DNA of 20,443 nucleotides. Origin: Euryarchaeota archaeon UBA39 (lineage in GTDB: Archaea > Thermoplasmatota > Poseidoniia > Poseidoniales > Thalassarchaeaceae). The notes under the pieces were generated by a model that ran no database searches, was not told where the DNA came from, and saw only the letters and a program-made list of their open reading frames with translations. Positions 7,493-16,200 of this stretch are shown here, piece by piece (the first letter of the stretch is position 1; each line of letters opens with the position of its first letter). Position numbers and translations under genes: made by a program. Location: positions 1 through 20,443 of the forward strand of contig DAQW01000121.1 of NCBI GenBank assembly GCA_002503045.1, given 5' to 3'.

Positions 7493-9286
7493 ATGGCAGC
7501 CTCATCAATAACCAAGGTTTCGTCATTTTCACGCTTACGTAAAGCAATGTCTAGTCATTCTCGAACAGTCAGATTAGCCACTTGGTGTTCTATTTTGAAC
7601 AAACTTTGGGATTTAGCTCCTCCATTGTTAATTGGAGTGGCAGTCGATGTGGTGGTAGAGCGTGAAGAATCCCTTTTATCGGGATTAGGAATTATTGATC
7701 CATGGCATCAATTGATAGCACTTTCAATTGCAACATTTTTAATTTGGGGTTTGGAATCTATCTTTGAATATTTATATGGGATTTTATGGAGAAATTTGGC
7801 CCAAACGGTCCAACATGAATTCCGATTAATGTCATTTAATCATGTTCAGAAACAAGGGATGTCTTGGTTCGATGAACGGCAAAAAGGTGATCTTATGGCA
7901 ATTATGAATGATGATATCAATCAATTAGAGAGATTTCTAGATAAAGGTGCGAATGACCTATTACAGGTTTCAACAACAGTTTTAGTTGTTGGAGCAGTTT
8001 TCATTGCTATTTCATGGCAAGTAGCACTTTTTGCAGTTTTACCAATTCCAATTATTATATGGGGCTCATTTAGGTATCAGAGATCTCTTGAACCAAGATA
8101 TTCAGAGGTACGCTCAGCAGCTGGAAAAATGAATGCATTGTTGGAAAATGACCTTTCAGGTATGTCCACGATCCAATCATTTACTGCTGAAGATAGAGAA
8201 CTAATACGAGTTGAATCCTTATCAAATGAATATCGAGATGCAAATCGTCGTGCAATTCGATTGTCAGCAGCCTTTGTTCCTCTTATTCGAATGGCAATTT
8301 TGGTTGGTTTTACGGCTACATTGTTGTTAGGCGGATGGTTGACTTTACAGGATTCAATGGCCATTGGGGCTTATTCTGTGCTTGTTTTCATGACCCAGAG
8401 ACTTCTTTGGCCATTGACTAGATTAGGTGAAACCTTTGATCTTTACCAAAGAGCTATGGCATCTACAACACGAGTACTGGATCTACTAGAGACTCCAATA
8501 TCAATTAAGGATGGAGAACATAATTTGTCATCTTCCATTGCATATTCCAGTGACATTCTAATCAATGATTTAGATTTCTCATACCCTGAAAGAGAAGTTT
8601 TGTTTTCAGGACTCAATCTCAAAATTTCAGCGAATAGAATTCTAGGTGTAGTTGGGCCTACTGGAAGTGGAAAAACAACACTTGTCAGATTATTACTTAG
8701 ATTTGCTATGCCATCTAGAGGACAGATTTCTTGGGGAGACCATAGGATTGATGAATTTACTTTAGACAGTTTAAGAAGTAATATTTCACTAGTTTCTCAA
8801 CACGTCATTCTATTTCCAACTTCAATTGAAGAGAATATTCTATATGGGAACCCAAATGCTACAGCAGAAGATGTTAGAGAAGCTGCAAAGATTGCAGAAG
8901 CATCAGAATTTATTGAAAATTTACCTGAAGGATGGTCAACATTAGTAGGTGAAGGAGGGCATCGATTATCAGGTGGTCAGAGACAACGTGTAGCTATTGC
9001 TAGAGCAGTTCTGAAAGATGCCCCATTGTTGATACTTGATGAAGCAACATCAGCAGTAGATAATGAAACTGAAGCAGCATTACAGCGTTCGATTCGAAGA
9101 ATTAGTAAAGATCGATCAACATTGATAATTGCACATAGACTTTCTACAGTTCGTAATGCAGATACAATAGTGGTTTTAGATGATGGTGAAATTGTTGAAT
9201 CAGGTACTCATGATGAATTAGTCAGTCTAAATGGTCTGTATTCTCGCCTCTGGAATGTACAAACTGGAGGCCCCGGAAATGTTTGA
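7493..9286 (+). CDS. ABC exporter half-transporter (MsbA/ABCB-type, TMD-NBD fusion)
   Basis: The 597-residue protein is expected to work as a homodimer exporting lipids, peptides or drugs from the cytoplasm. The N-terminal half is a six-helix type IV exporter domain (about 35-315). It includes the coupling-region sequence GMSWFDERQKGDLMAIMNDD. The nucleotide-binding domain is complete: Walker A GPTGSGKT (388-395), Q-loop Q436, signature LSGGQRQR (492-499), Walker B ILDEAT with D516 and catalytic E517, D-loop SAVD and H-loop H548. The frame is open back to a TTG at 7442 inside the preceding gene. That would add 17 unlikely residues, so the ATG at 7493 (MAASSITK) is preferred, 38 bases after the CoA-transferase stop. 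The gap contains a short C-rich run (7478-7483). The substrate is unknown; lipid-linked glycans are conceivable given the upstream glycosyltransferase, but that is a guess. Confidence 0.94.
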   Translation: MAASSITKVSSFSRLRKAMSSHSRTVRLATWCSILNKLWDLAPPLLIGVAVDVVVEREESLLSGLGIIDPWHQLIALSIATFLIWGLESIFEYLYGILWRNLAQTVQHEFRLMSFNHVQKQGMSWFDERQKGDLMAIMNDDINQLERFLDKGANDLLQVSTTVLVVGAVFIAISWQVALFAVLPIPIIIWGSFRYQRSLEPRYSEVRSAAGKMNALLENDLSGMSTIQSFTAEDRELIRVESLSNEYRDANRRAIRLSAAFVPLIRMAILVGFTATLLLGGWLTLQDSMAIGAYSVLVFMTQRLLWPLTRLGETFDLYQRAMASTTRVLDLLETPISIKDGEHNLSSSIAYSSDILINDLDFSYPEREVLFSGLNLKISANRILGVVGPTGSGKTTLVRLLLRFAMPSRGQISWGDHRIDEFTLDSLRSNISLVSQHVILFPTSIEENILYGNPNATAEDVREAAKIAEASEFIENLPEGWSTLVGEGGHRLSGGQRQRVAIARAVLKDAPLLILDEATSAVDNETEAALQRSIRRISKDRSTLIIAHRLSTVRNADTIVVLDDGEIVESGTHDELVSLNGLYSRLWNVQTGGPGNV

Positions 9287-9336
9287 TAATGCGAATGCCT
9301 CATAGGGTACTTCTGTTTGCTTTGCACGAGTATGAC

Positions 9337-10548
9337 ATGGACGACTGGCAGACTTTCGATATTGGTAATCCAACAGAAGAGCATGCAATGTTGCGAGAAA
9401 TGATTCGTGATTTTGTTCAAGAAGAGGTAGAACCGCAGGCTCATGAACATGATAAGCATGAGAAATTCAATGTAGATTTATTTCGTCAACTTGGAGATTA
9501 TGGTTTACTTGGGATTACGGTTCCAGAAGAATACGGTGGAGCTGGCTTGGATGCGACTGCAGCGGTAATTGCCAACGAAGAAATTTCTGCCAGTGATCCA
9601 GGATTCGGTTTAGCATATCTTGCTCATTCGATGTTATTTGTGAATAATTTAGCACAAAATGGATCTGAAGAACAGAAAACAAGAATTTTACCAAAGGTTT
9701 GCTCTGGTGAATGGATTGGTGCTATGGCTATGTCTGAGCCTAATTATGGGACCGACGTTTTAGGCATGGAGACAACTGCAGAGTTGAATTCAGATGGTAA
9801 TTGGGTAATAAATGGAAACAAAATGTGGATTACAAATGGCTCGATTGATGATGAAAGAACACCTGCTGATGTGGTATGGGTATATGCGAGAACAGGAGTA
9901 GATGATCGTGGACGCCCACAATTATCTACATTTATTATTGAAAATGGAGCACCAGGGTATTCAGTTGGACAGAAAATCTACGATAAGACAGGGATGAGAG
10001 CCTCTAATACTGCAGAGCTTGTTTTTGCAGACTGTATTGTTGGTCCTGAAGCATTGGTCGGTTCACCTGGTTCCTCTATTCATCATATGATGAAGAATCT
10101 TGAAATTGAACGACTTACTCTGGCAGCAATGTCTCTTGGTATCGCTCGTCGTTCATTGGATATCATGAATCGATATGCATCTGATAGAGTTGCTTTCGGA
10201 AAGCCAATTCGATCCTTCGGTCAAATGCAGAGATATATCGGAGAATCATATGCTGAATATCGTGCAATGAGAGCCTATGTTTACGATACTGCACGTTTGC
10301 TTGATTTGAATGAAGGAGGTCAGAGACTCGATAGCGATGGTGTGAAATTGTATGCTACAACTAAGGCAAAAGAAATCGCAGATAGAGCCATCCAAGTTCT
10401 AGGAGGGTATGGGTATGTTGCTGAATATGTTGTTGAGCGATTATGGCGAGATTCGAAGTTGATGGAAATTGGTGGTGGAACTATTGAAAGCCATCAAAAG
10501 AACATTACAAGAGATCTTGCAAAAGATCCTGATGCGGTGAATCGCTGA
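9337..10548 (+). CDS. Acyl-CoA dehydrogenase, isovaleryl-CoA dehydrogenase-like
   Basis: The 403-residue FAD enzyme oxidises an acyl-CoA to the 2-enoyl-CoA. The three-part fold is evident: N-terminal helices beginning TEEHAMLREMIRDFVQEEV, a middle beta domain with GAMAMSEPNYGTDVLGM and NGNKMWITNG, and a C-terminal helical domain with ASDRVAFGKPI and QVLGGYGYVAEYVVERLWRD. Where medium-chain enzymes carry the catalytic Glu (IYEGT), this protein has EIGGGT with Gly at about 380. Instead a Glu is found in NLEIERLTLAA at about 258, the helix G position used by isovaleryl-CoA dehydrogenases. That supports a branched or short acyl substrate, as in leucine breakdown. Upstream in-frame starts exist (TTG 9283, ATG 9289, ATG 9295). 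ATG 9337 (MDDWQTFDIGNPTEE) gives the family-like N-terminus. The last bases overlap the next gene as ATGA. Confidence 0.93.
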   Translation: MDDWQTFDIGNPTEEHAMLREMIRDFVQEEVEPQAHEHDKHEKFNVDLFRQLGDYGLLGITVPEEYGGAGLDATAAVIANEEISASDPGFGLAYLAHSMLFVNNLAQNGSEEQKTRILPKVCSGEWIGAMAMSEPNYGTDVLGMETTAELNSDGNWVINGNKMWITNGSIDDERTPADVVWVYARTGVDDRGRPQLSTFIIENGAPGYSVGQKIYDKTGMRASNTAELVFADCIVGPEALVGSPGSSIHHMMKNLEIERLTLAAMSLGIARRSLDIMNRYASDRVAFGKPIRSFGQMQRYIGESYAEYRAMRAYVYDTARLLDLNEGGQRLDSDGVKLYATTKAKEIADRAIQVLGGYGYVAEYVVERLWRDSKLMEIGGGTIESHQKNITRDLAKDPDAVNR

Positions 10549-11054
10549 TGCCACGTGAAACATTCATTGAAATTCTTGGTTTGAAGGATTTAGACAGGGC
10601 AGGTTGGCTTAGATCCGGTCTTAATAATGTTGAATCAGTAGCAGCTCATTCATGGGGAGTTGCTTTTTTAGCGTTCCATCTTTGTCCTGATGAACTAGAT
10701 AGAAATCGTATTTTGCAGATGGCTATTTGTCATGATGTTGCGGAAGTACGAGTAGGGGATATTACTCCTCATGATGGTGTTTCTTCAGAGGATAAAGTAG
10801 CCATGGAGACAAAAGCAATGGTGGAAATAAGTGAAAAATTACCACGAGGTAAAGAGATGTTGGAATTATTCGAGGAATATGAATCTGGAATAACTCCTGA
10901 GGCACGTTTTTTGAAATTATGTGATAAATTGGATATGGCATTACAATCCTACGAATATCAGAATAGAACAGATCATGATTTGTCTAATTTTCGAATAACT
11001 GCCAGTAAATTAGTCATTGAATATGGTTATCCTGATTTATTGAGAAGTAAGTAG
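10548..11054 (+). CDS. HD-domain phosphohydrolase, YfbR/HDDC2-like 5'-nucleotidase
   Basis: The 168-residue metal-dependent hydrolase probably removes phosphate from (deoxy)nucleoside monophosphates. The HD metal site is complete: H34 in VAAHSW, H62-D63 in CHDVAE, and D126 in KLCDKLD. E66 and D71 in HDVAEVRVGDITP match the second-shell residues typical of YfbR/HDDC2 proteins. The EEYESGITPEARFLKLCDK segment is also typical of that group. Length is near the family norm (about 170-200). The start overlaps the acyl-CoA dehydrogenase stop (ATGA), implying translational coupling, though no metabolic link to it is obvious. The stop codon overlaps the 3' end of the opposite-strand tRNA-Gln by three bases. 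Confidence 0.9.
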   Translation: MPRETFIEILGLKDLDRAGWLRSGLNNVESVAAHSWGVAFLAFHLCPDELDRNRILQMAICHDVAEVRVGDITPHDGVSSEDKVAMETKAMVEISEKLPRGKEMLELFEEYESGITPEARFLKLCDKLDMALQSYEYQNRTDHDLSNFRITASKLVIEYGYPDLLRSK

Positions 11055-11124
11055 CTCCGCCCGGATTCGAACCAGGGTCACCAGGTCCAAAACCTGGTAT
11101 GATGGACCACTACACCACGGGGCT
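11052..11124 (-). tRNA. tRNA-Gln (anticodon UUG)
   Basis: This is a 73-base cloverleaf on the minus strand. The anticodon stem is CCAGG/CCTGG and the loop TTTTGGA gives anticodon TTG, reading CAA. The T-arm is CCTGG, TTCGAAT, CCGGG with one T-G pair, and the TGGTGTAGTGG D-region is typical of tRNA-Gln. The discriminator is A and no CCA is encoded. The acceptor stem AGCCCCG/CGGAGCT contains one mismatch, C4 opposite A69, with the other six pairs intact. The D-stem is also weak. Its 3' end overlaps the HD-gene stop codon on the other strand. Confidence 0.9.
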
Positions 11125-11172
11125 GTTGACCTTTCGTAGGGCATATGGGATTTGGTACTTACGGGTAAATAA

Positions 11173-11874
11173 TTATTCAATTAAGCTAATATTTGGTTTG
11201 AACATTACAATGAAAACATCAATGGTTATTTCTTCATCAGTGTCTGAGCCCAAAGGATCAATACCGAAGGGAGCATTGACATCCAAGTCCAAATCAATTG
11301 ATAGTTCTCCTTCTCCCCATCCGGTGTCAGTCCAATTTTGTAATGCTTGGAACTCATTAATTGCTGAAATTGTCAATGTTTCACCATCGTAATTTGGATA
11401 TATAGTAAGATCGAGTTCGATTGGTAAACAACTACTGTCTTGTCCTGAAAGATTGTTTTGTGGATCATTCCATTGAGCAGTTAAATCATTTTCAATAATA
11501 TCTCCTGCCACTGAATCGCATTGACCCGAAATTCCTGATTCTTCCTCTGATGTGATAATAATGTCAATATATCCAATTGTAAATCCATCGGGAATATTGA
11601 TTTCAGATAAATCAAAAAGCACATTTCTTGTTTCATCATCTTGCACTGTCTCTACAGCTTGCATTGTTTCATTCTGAGTTTCAAATACAATACTCCATTC
11701 TTTCAAATTTGTATACTCATTTACTGCGTCAGATCTTACTACTAACAAATCATATCCAGTGTAACTGAACATGATTATCGTTGCAATGATTGAGGCTACA
11801 ATGTATCTGTTTGCCTCACTATTTGAAAATATGTTCGATAATATTTCAGAAAAATCACCTTTTTGAGAATCCAT
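11173..11874 (-). CDS. Hypothetical single-helix membrane protein with extracytoplasmic domain
   Basis: This 233-residue protein is not recognised. It has a short N-terminal cytoplasmic part (MDSQKGDFSEILSNIF), one hydrophobic helix at about 24-45 and an outside domain of about 185 residues. That domain is acidic and beta-rich, with two cysteines in GQCDS and SSCLP that could pair, and with sequons (NET, NLS, NWT). The segment LSIDLDLDVNAPFG near the C-terminus suggests a jelly-roll or immunoglobulin-like sheet. The ATG at 11874 is preferred over a TTG at 11877. It lies eight bases after the stop of the multi-helix gene upstream and has a GGTGAT ribosome-binding-like sequence just before it. 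The two genes are therefore almost certainly one transcription unit and perhaps one complex. No function can be assigned. Confidence 0.72.
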   Translation of the reverse strand: MDSQKGDFSEILSNIFSNSEANRYIVASIIATIIMFSYTGYDLLVVRSDAVNEYTNLKEWSIVFETQNETMQAVETVQDDETRNVLFDLSEINIPDGFTIGYIDIIITSEEESGISGQCDSVAGDIIENDLTAQWNDPQNNLSGQDSSCLPIELDLTIYPNYDGETLTISAINEFQALQNWTDTGWGEGELSIDLDLDVNAPFGIDPLGSDTDEEITIDVFIVMFKPNISLIE

Positions 11875-11882
11875 CAAATCAC

Positions 11883-13190
11883 CTAAATAATTGCAGAATA
11901 TACTGCACTGAGTAGAATAATAAATACAACCATTACACCTACTGCTTTCGAAAATAATTGTAAATGATTATTTTCCATATCTGGAATATTTAGTTCATCT
12001 AATGAAATTAATTTTTTAGATATACTTTCTCCTTCTTCAACTAATTTGAGCATTATTCGTTCTTCCCATCCTATGAAAATAGCCACTACCATAGCAAGTA
12101 TGGCAGATGATACCATTTCTGAAACAGGCAAGAAAGATTGTAATAATTCAATCATAGATGATGTTACAATAAGTAGCATCAGTATTACAATTATTCTACT
12201 CATCCAACTATTTTCACTTGATCTTGAATCAATAATATCAAAATTAAGAATAATATACATCGCAATTAATGGTGTGAATAAATATACTAGCGCATTAGTA
12301 GTAAAATTATACCAAATATCGTATGTTTCTGGATAATCCTCGCATACACTGTACATACAACTATTTACAATGTCTAAAACTGCATAGTCAGCAATTCCAC
12401 TAATTGTTCCTACAGCAAAAATAAGTAATACAACAAGTAAAAACCCATTCATTCCTTTATGTGATGCCCTCCAAGATTCACCCACAGTTAGAATTAAGAT
12501 TGCGATTGAGCCGATAGTTGCATTGATATTGTGACCAATCCATGCTGGTGCATATGAGTAGGCAAACTCGCCTAATTCAATGGCCCCTCTACCAATAAAC
12601 TCATCGTTAATCGAAATTACTTGCGCTAACCACCATGTCATTTCTCTCCCATGTATTCCTATCAAAACCAGCCCTGCAGCAAATGACATTCTTCGTGCAG
12701 TCAAGTCATTATTTCTGATTTCTTCAGTAAGAAATCTGAAATATACAGAAATCAGTAGAACAAACGGTATTACAAAAATGATGTCAGTAATACCAAAATA
12801 GCGATAATTAGTCATCATCATGTAGACTGCAGATAGTAACGACATTCCTAGAATACCTGAAATAATGTACTTAATCGTCGATGAATTTTGTAAGATTGGA
12901 TATGGAAATAGTAACGGAATTGTTGCAGCGAGGAATCCTGAAATTATGAATAATGAATTTCTGCTAAAGATAAAGAATTGAAGGTCCACATCACCATCAC
13001 TAAATGCTAAAATTATGGAATGAGATGAATAAGCAAGTCCTTGAATAAATAAACACAAACCTAGAATTTGTCCTACCATGAAATCTATCCATATTCTATT
13101 CTTGGATCGATTTAGTAGAATCAATGATACGATTCCTAACAATAGATATACAATCGCCGCAACAGGAACCATGGATTCAAGTTCGGCCAT
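11883..13190 (-). CDS. Hypothetical polytopic membrane protein (about 12 helices)
   Basis: This 435-residue protein is not recognised. Hydrophobic segments are seen near residues 8-26, 36-62, 72-97, 107-126, 133-151, 168-190, 224-240, 248-270, 298-317, 330-350, 357-374 and 414-434. That is about 12 helices joined by short loops. A cytoplasm-like polar segment (about 376-412, VEEGESISKKLISLDELNIPDMENN) precedes the last helix. Within the membrane, GIHGREMTWWLAQ near 180 and APAWIGHNINATIG near 218 carry His, Arg, Glu and Trp residues that could form a functional site. Two cysteines in NSCMYSVCED lie in an outside loop. No transporter or enzyme signature is recognised. The ATG at 13190 is preceded by a TATA-like GGTATAACC centred at -26, fitting a leaderless transcript. 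It is divergent from the giant protease and tightly linked to the single-helix gene downstream. Confidence 0.75.
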   Translation of the reverse strand: MAELESMVPVAAIVYLLLGIVSLILLNRSKNRIWIDFMVGQILGLCLFIQGLAYSSHSIILAFSDGDVDLQFFIFSRNSLFIISGFLAATIPLLFPYPILQNSSTIKYIISGILGMSLLSAVYMMMTNYRYFGITDIIFVIPFVLLISVYFRFLTEEIRNNDLTARRMSFAAGLVLIGIHGREMTWWLAQVISINDEFIGRGAIELGEFAYSYAPAWIGHNINATIGSIAILILTVGESWRASHKGMNGFLLVVLLIFAVGTISGIADYAVLDIVNSCMYSVCEDYPETYDIWYNFTTNALVYLFTPLIAMYIILNFDIIDSRSSENSWMSRIIVILMLLIVTSSMIELLQSFLPVSEMVSSAILAMVVAIFIGWEERIMLKLVEEGESISKKLISLDELNIPDMENNHLQLFSKAVGVMVVFIILLSAVYSAII

Positions 13191-13207
13191 GTACCTGCGA
13201 GAATACT

Positions 13208-13222
13208 ATAGGTTATACCTAT
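13208..13222 (+). promoter_or_regulatory. Palindromic bidirectional TATA/operator region
   Basis: ATAGG (13208-13212) and CCTAT (13218-13222) form an inverted repeat around TTATA, so a TATA-like sequence reads on both strands. It is centred about 26 bases before the minus-strand ATG at 13190, ideal for a leaderless transcript. It is about 36 bases before the plus-strand GTG at 13251. The 60-base gap has no other clear element, so the two divergent units probably share this site and may be co-regulated by whatever binds it. Confidence 0.45.
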
Positions 13223-13250
13223 TATCACGAATACACATAAATTCGATACG

Positions 13251-16200
13251 GTGAAAGACGACCTCTTTTCTTGGAGTAATATGGGGGTTAGGATTCAAGC
13301 GTTATTGTTAGTATTTGTCTTGATGATTATGCCATGGAGTGCATTAGTTCCATCTACTTCTTCTGATTCAGTAATTGAATTAGAAAATACAATTGAAGTC
13401 CAATCTGCAAATTATTTACCACCTTGGAATCCAGGAAATGCCTTAATTGATCCTTCATTTCATAATCTAAATTCAGATATTGTATCTGTTATTGTACTCA
13501 CTGATCGACTTTTAACACTACATGAATGGCAATTAGAACATGGATTTTTGATAGCACAATCTCCATCTAAAGGTTCTGATAAATTAGTCGAAGTATTTCC
13601 TTCACAAGGTATTCTTGAGCATAGGACAGTGAATTTACCCGGCTCTATAATTCCGAAATTATCTGGAGTCCCTGGAGTTCGTGCTGTATTTCCTGATCCA
13701 GGTATTCCAGAAACCTCTGATTTCACAGTAGATGTTTCTCCATCAAGTGTTCGTTCTGGTGAACTTCATGGAGCTACTGATGTATGGGATAACGGTAGAA
13801 ATGGTTCTGGAGTTATAGTTGCAGTTGCAGATAGTGGAATTGATTTTGCTCATCCAGACCTTAATGGGACTCAAGCTCGCTACAACAATGTAACATCGCC
13901 GTACCACGATTGGCCTCTAATGCATGATCCAATGAGTATTCTTCTTTGGTTACGTGATGCTAAAGCATATCCTGAAGATTCGGGGTCTTGGTGGTCAGAT
14001 ACTAGCGATACCGATCTAGACTCAAATAATGATTCAGAATTAGATGGAACTGGTTTCAAAATTGGTAACATTCCTGTTTCTATTTCTGGAGTATACCACA
14101 TTGGTGAACATCCTGATTCAAAATTAATATCTCGTGCTGGTGGCGATGTACCTGTCTTAGTAGTTGATTCTACAATTTCAGGAATTTATGATACAGTATA
14201 CGTAGATCTTGATAGAGACGGAAATTTCAGTGATGAAATCCCAATGTCAAAGGGTAATGAGACAGCAGGTTTAGACCTAAATGAGGATGGATTATGGGAT
14301 AGATCTGCAGGTTTAATTTGGTGGATATCTGATGGAATACATGGAGTTCCTTATGGAGATATTTATGCAGCAAGAAATGGATACCAAAATAGGATTCCCG
14401 GAAATGGAGATATGGTTTTGTTCATGATTAATGATGTAAATGAGGGAGGTGGGAATCATGGAACATTATGTGCGTCTGCAATAAATGCACAGGCTCAAGT
14501 TTCTAATGGAAAGGTATTGGGAATGGCACCTGGTTCAAAGACAACTGCAGTTGCTAATTTGTATTCATATGGGTCAATGTTGGATTCATATCGTTTCATT
14601 TCTGAAGGTTATGATGGAAATTCATCAACAGATGAACAACCTCACATTGGTTCATTTTCGTTCGGATATTCAGGTACACACAATGATGGTGCTGATCCAA
14701 ATAGTATGTATTTAGATTGGTTAACTCGAGTACATAGTCCAACAACTACCTACTTTGTAGCAACTGGAAACGGAGGACATGGATACGGAACCACTGCTGC
14801 GCCAGGCGGGGCTCATGGTGTAATTTCAGTTGGAGCGTTTAGTTCCAAGACCGGTGAATCAAACGGAGGTACTTGGGGGCAATCAACATCTTGGTCTAAT
14901 CGTGGGCCAAACTCAGTTAGTAGATTAGATCCGGATATTGTCGCTGTTGGATGGTCTGCTACTGGTGATCGAACACTGAATGAAAGAACTAATGCAAACG
15001 ATGCGCATACAGTTTGGGGCGGTACCTCACTAGCTACTCCAATTGCTGCAGGCCTAGGTGCTTTGATTGTTCAAGCGTGGAAAGATGTACATGGGACTTA
15101 TCCGACTTCCGAACAGGTTCGTGATATTATGATGTCAACTGCAGATGATAGGGGTTATGATCCATTAGTTCAGGGAGCAGGCTGGGCCAATGTATCTAGG
15201 GCAGTTGCAACAATAGTAGGTGAAAATGGAACAATGTCGGTTGAACCTGCCTCATGGATGACTGGAATTTTCGATGGCGCTCATCGTGATGCTAATTTGA
15301 ATTTAATTCGGCCAGGTGAAAACCAAACAATGTCGCTTACTTTGTCCAATCCCAGTGCTACGAATGTTTCTGTTAATCTTGAACCACAAATCATGGTGCC
15401 TATGCAACATTGGGCAATGAACTGGAATAGTACTGAAACTGGACCTAATGCTACTTGGGATGGATATCAATCAGATACTCCTGATATTCTTATTCCAATT
15501 CATGTGAGTGGTGATTCGAACTATACTCTTCCTAATGCAACTACTCTAGTTCGAGCCAGAGCTGCGATGGATGGTGCAGGATTTGATGGAAATCAAAATA
15601 GTGAATCGGAAAATCGAGTGTACCTGAGACTTTGGCGTTGGACTGATCGTGATGGAGATGGTATGTTCCATGATGATCAAAACAACAATAATTTTGTTGA
15701 TTCTGGTGAATGGACTGAAGATAGTAATGAGTTTGCTATGCTTACGGAGCACGTATATGCCTCGGGACAAGTCGAGGTTCGAATGGGTATGCCATTAGAA
15801 GAATCTGATGATGGATTATTACTAGCTGTTTGGAGAGAAAATATTCGTGCAAATCAAATAGATCCATTGCCAATAGAGATTGATTGGACTGCTTTTGGTA
15901 CTGTAAATGACTCGTGGGTAAATGTTAGTTCTAATGTTATTATCCCATCAAATTCATCATCTCAGATTAATGTCTCTATTGATGTGCCAAGTAATGCAGA
16001 CTCAGGACTCAGGCAACACGGAATTAAGTTGATTTGGAATTCAACAACATATAATTCATCAATTTCTGAGTGGATGTGGCCAATTATTACAAATGTAGCT
16101 TACGTTGGTTCTTTTCACAGTAATCCCAAGCCATTAGATGGTAATGTGACGAATCAATCGTTGTATGAAGAAACGTGGATGCAGGGTGCACAAAGATGGG

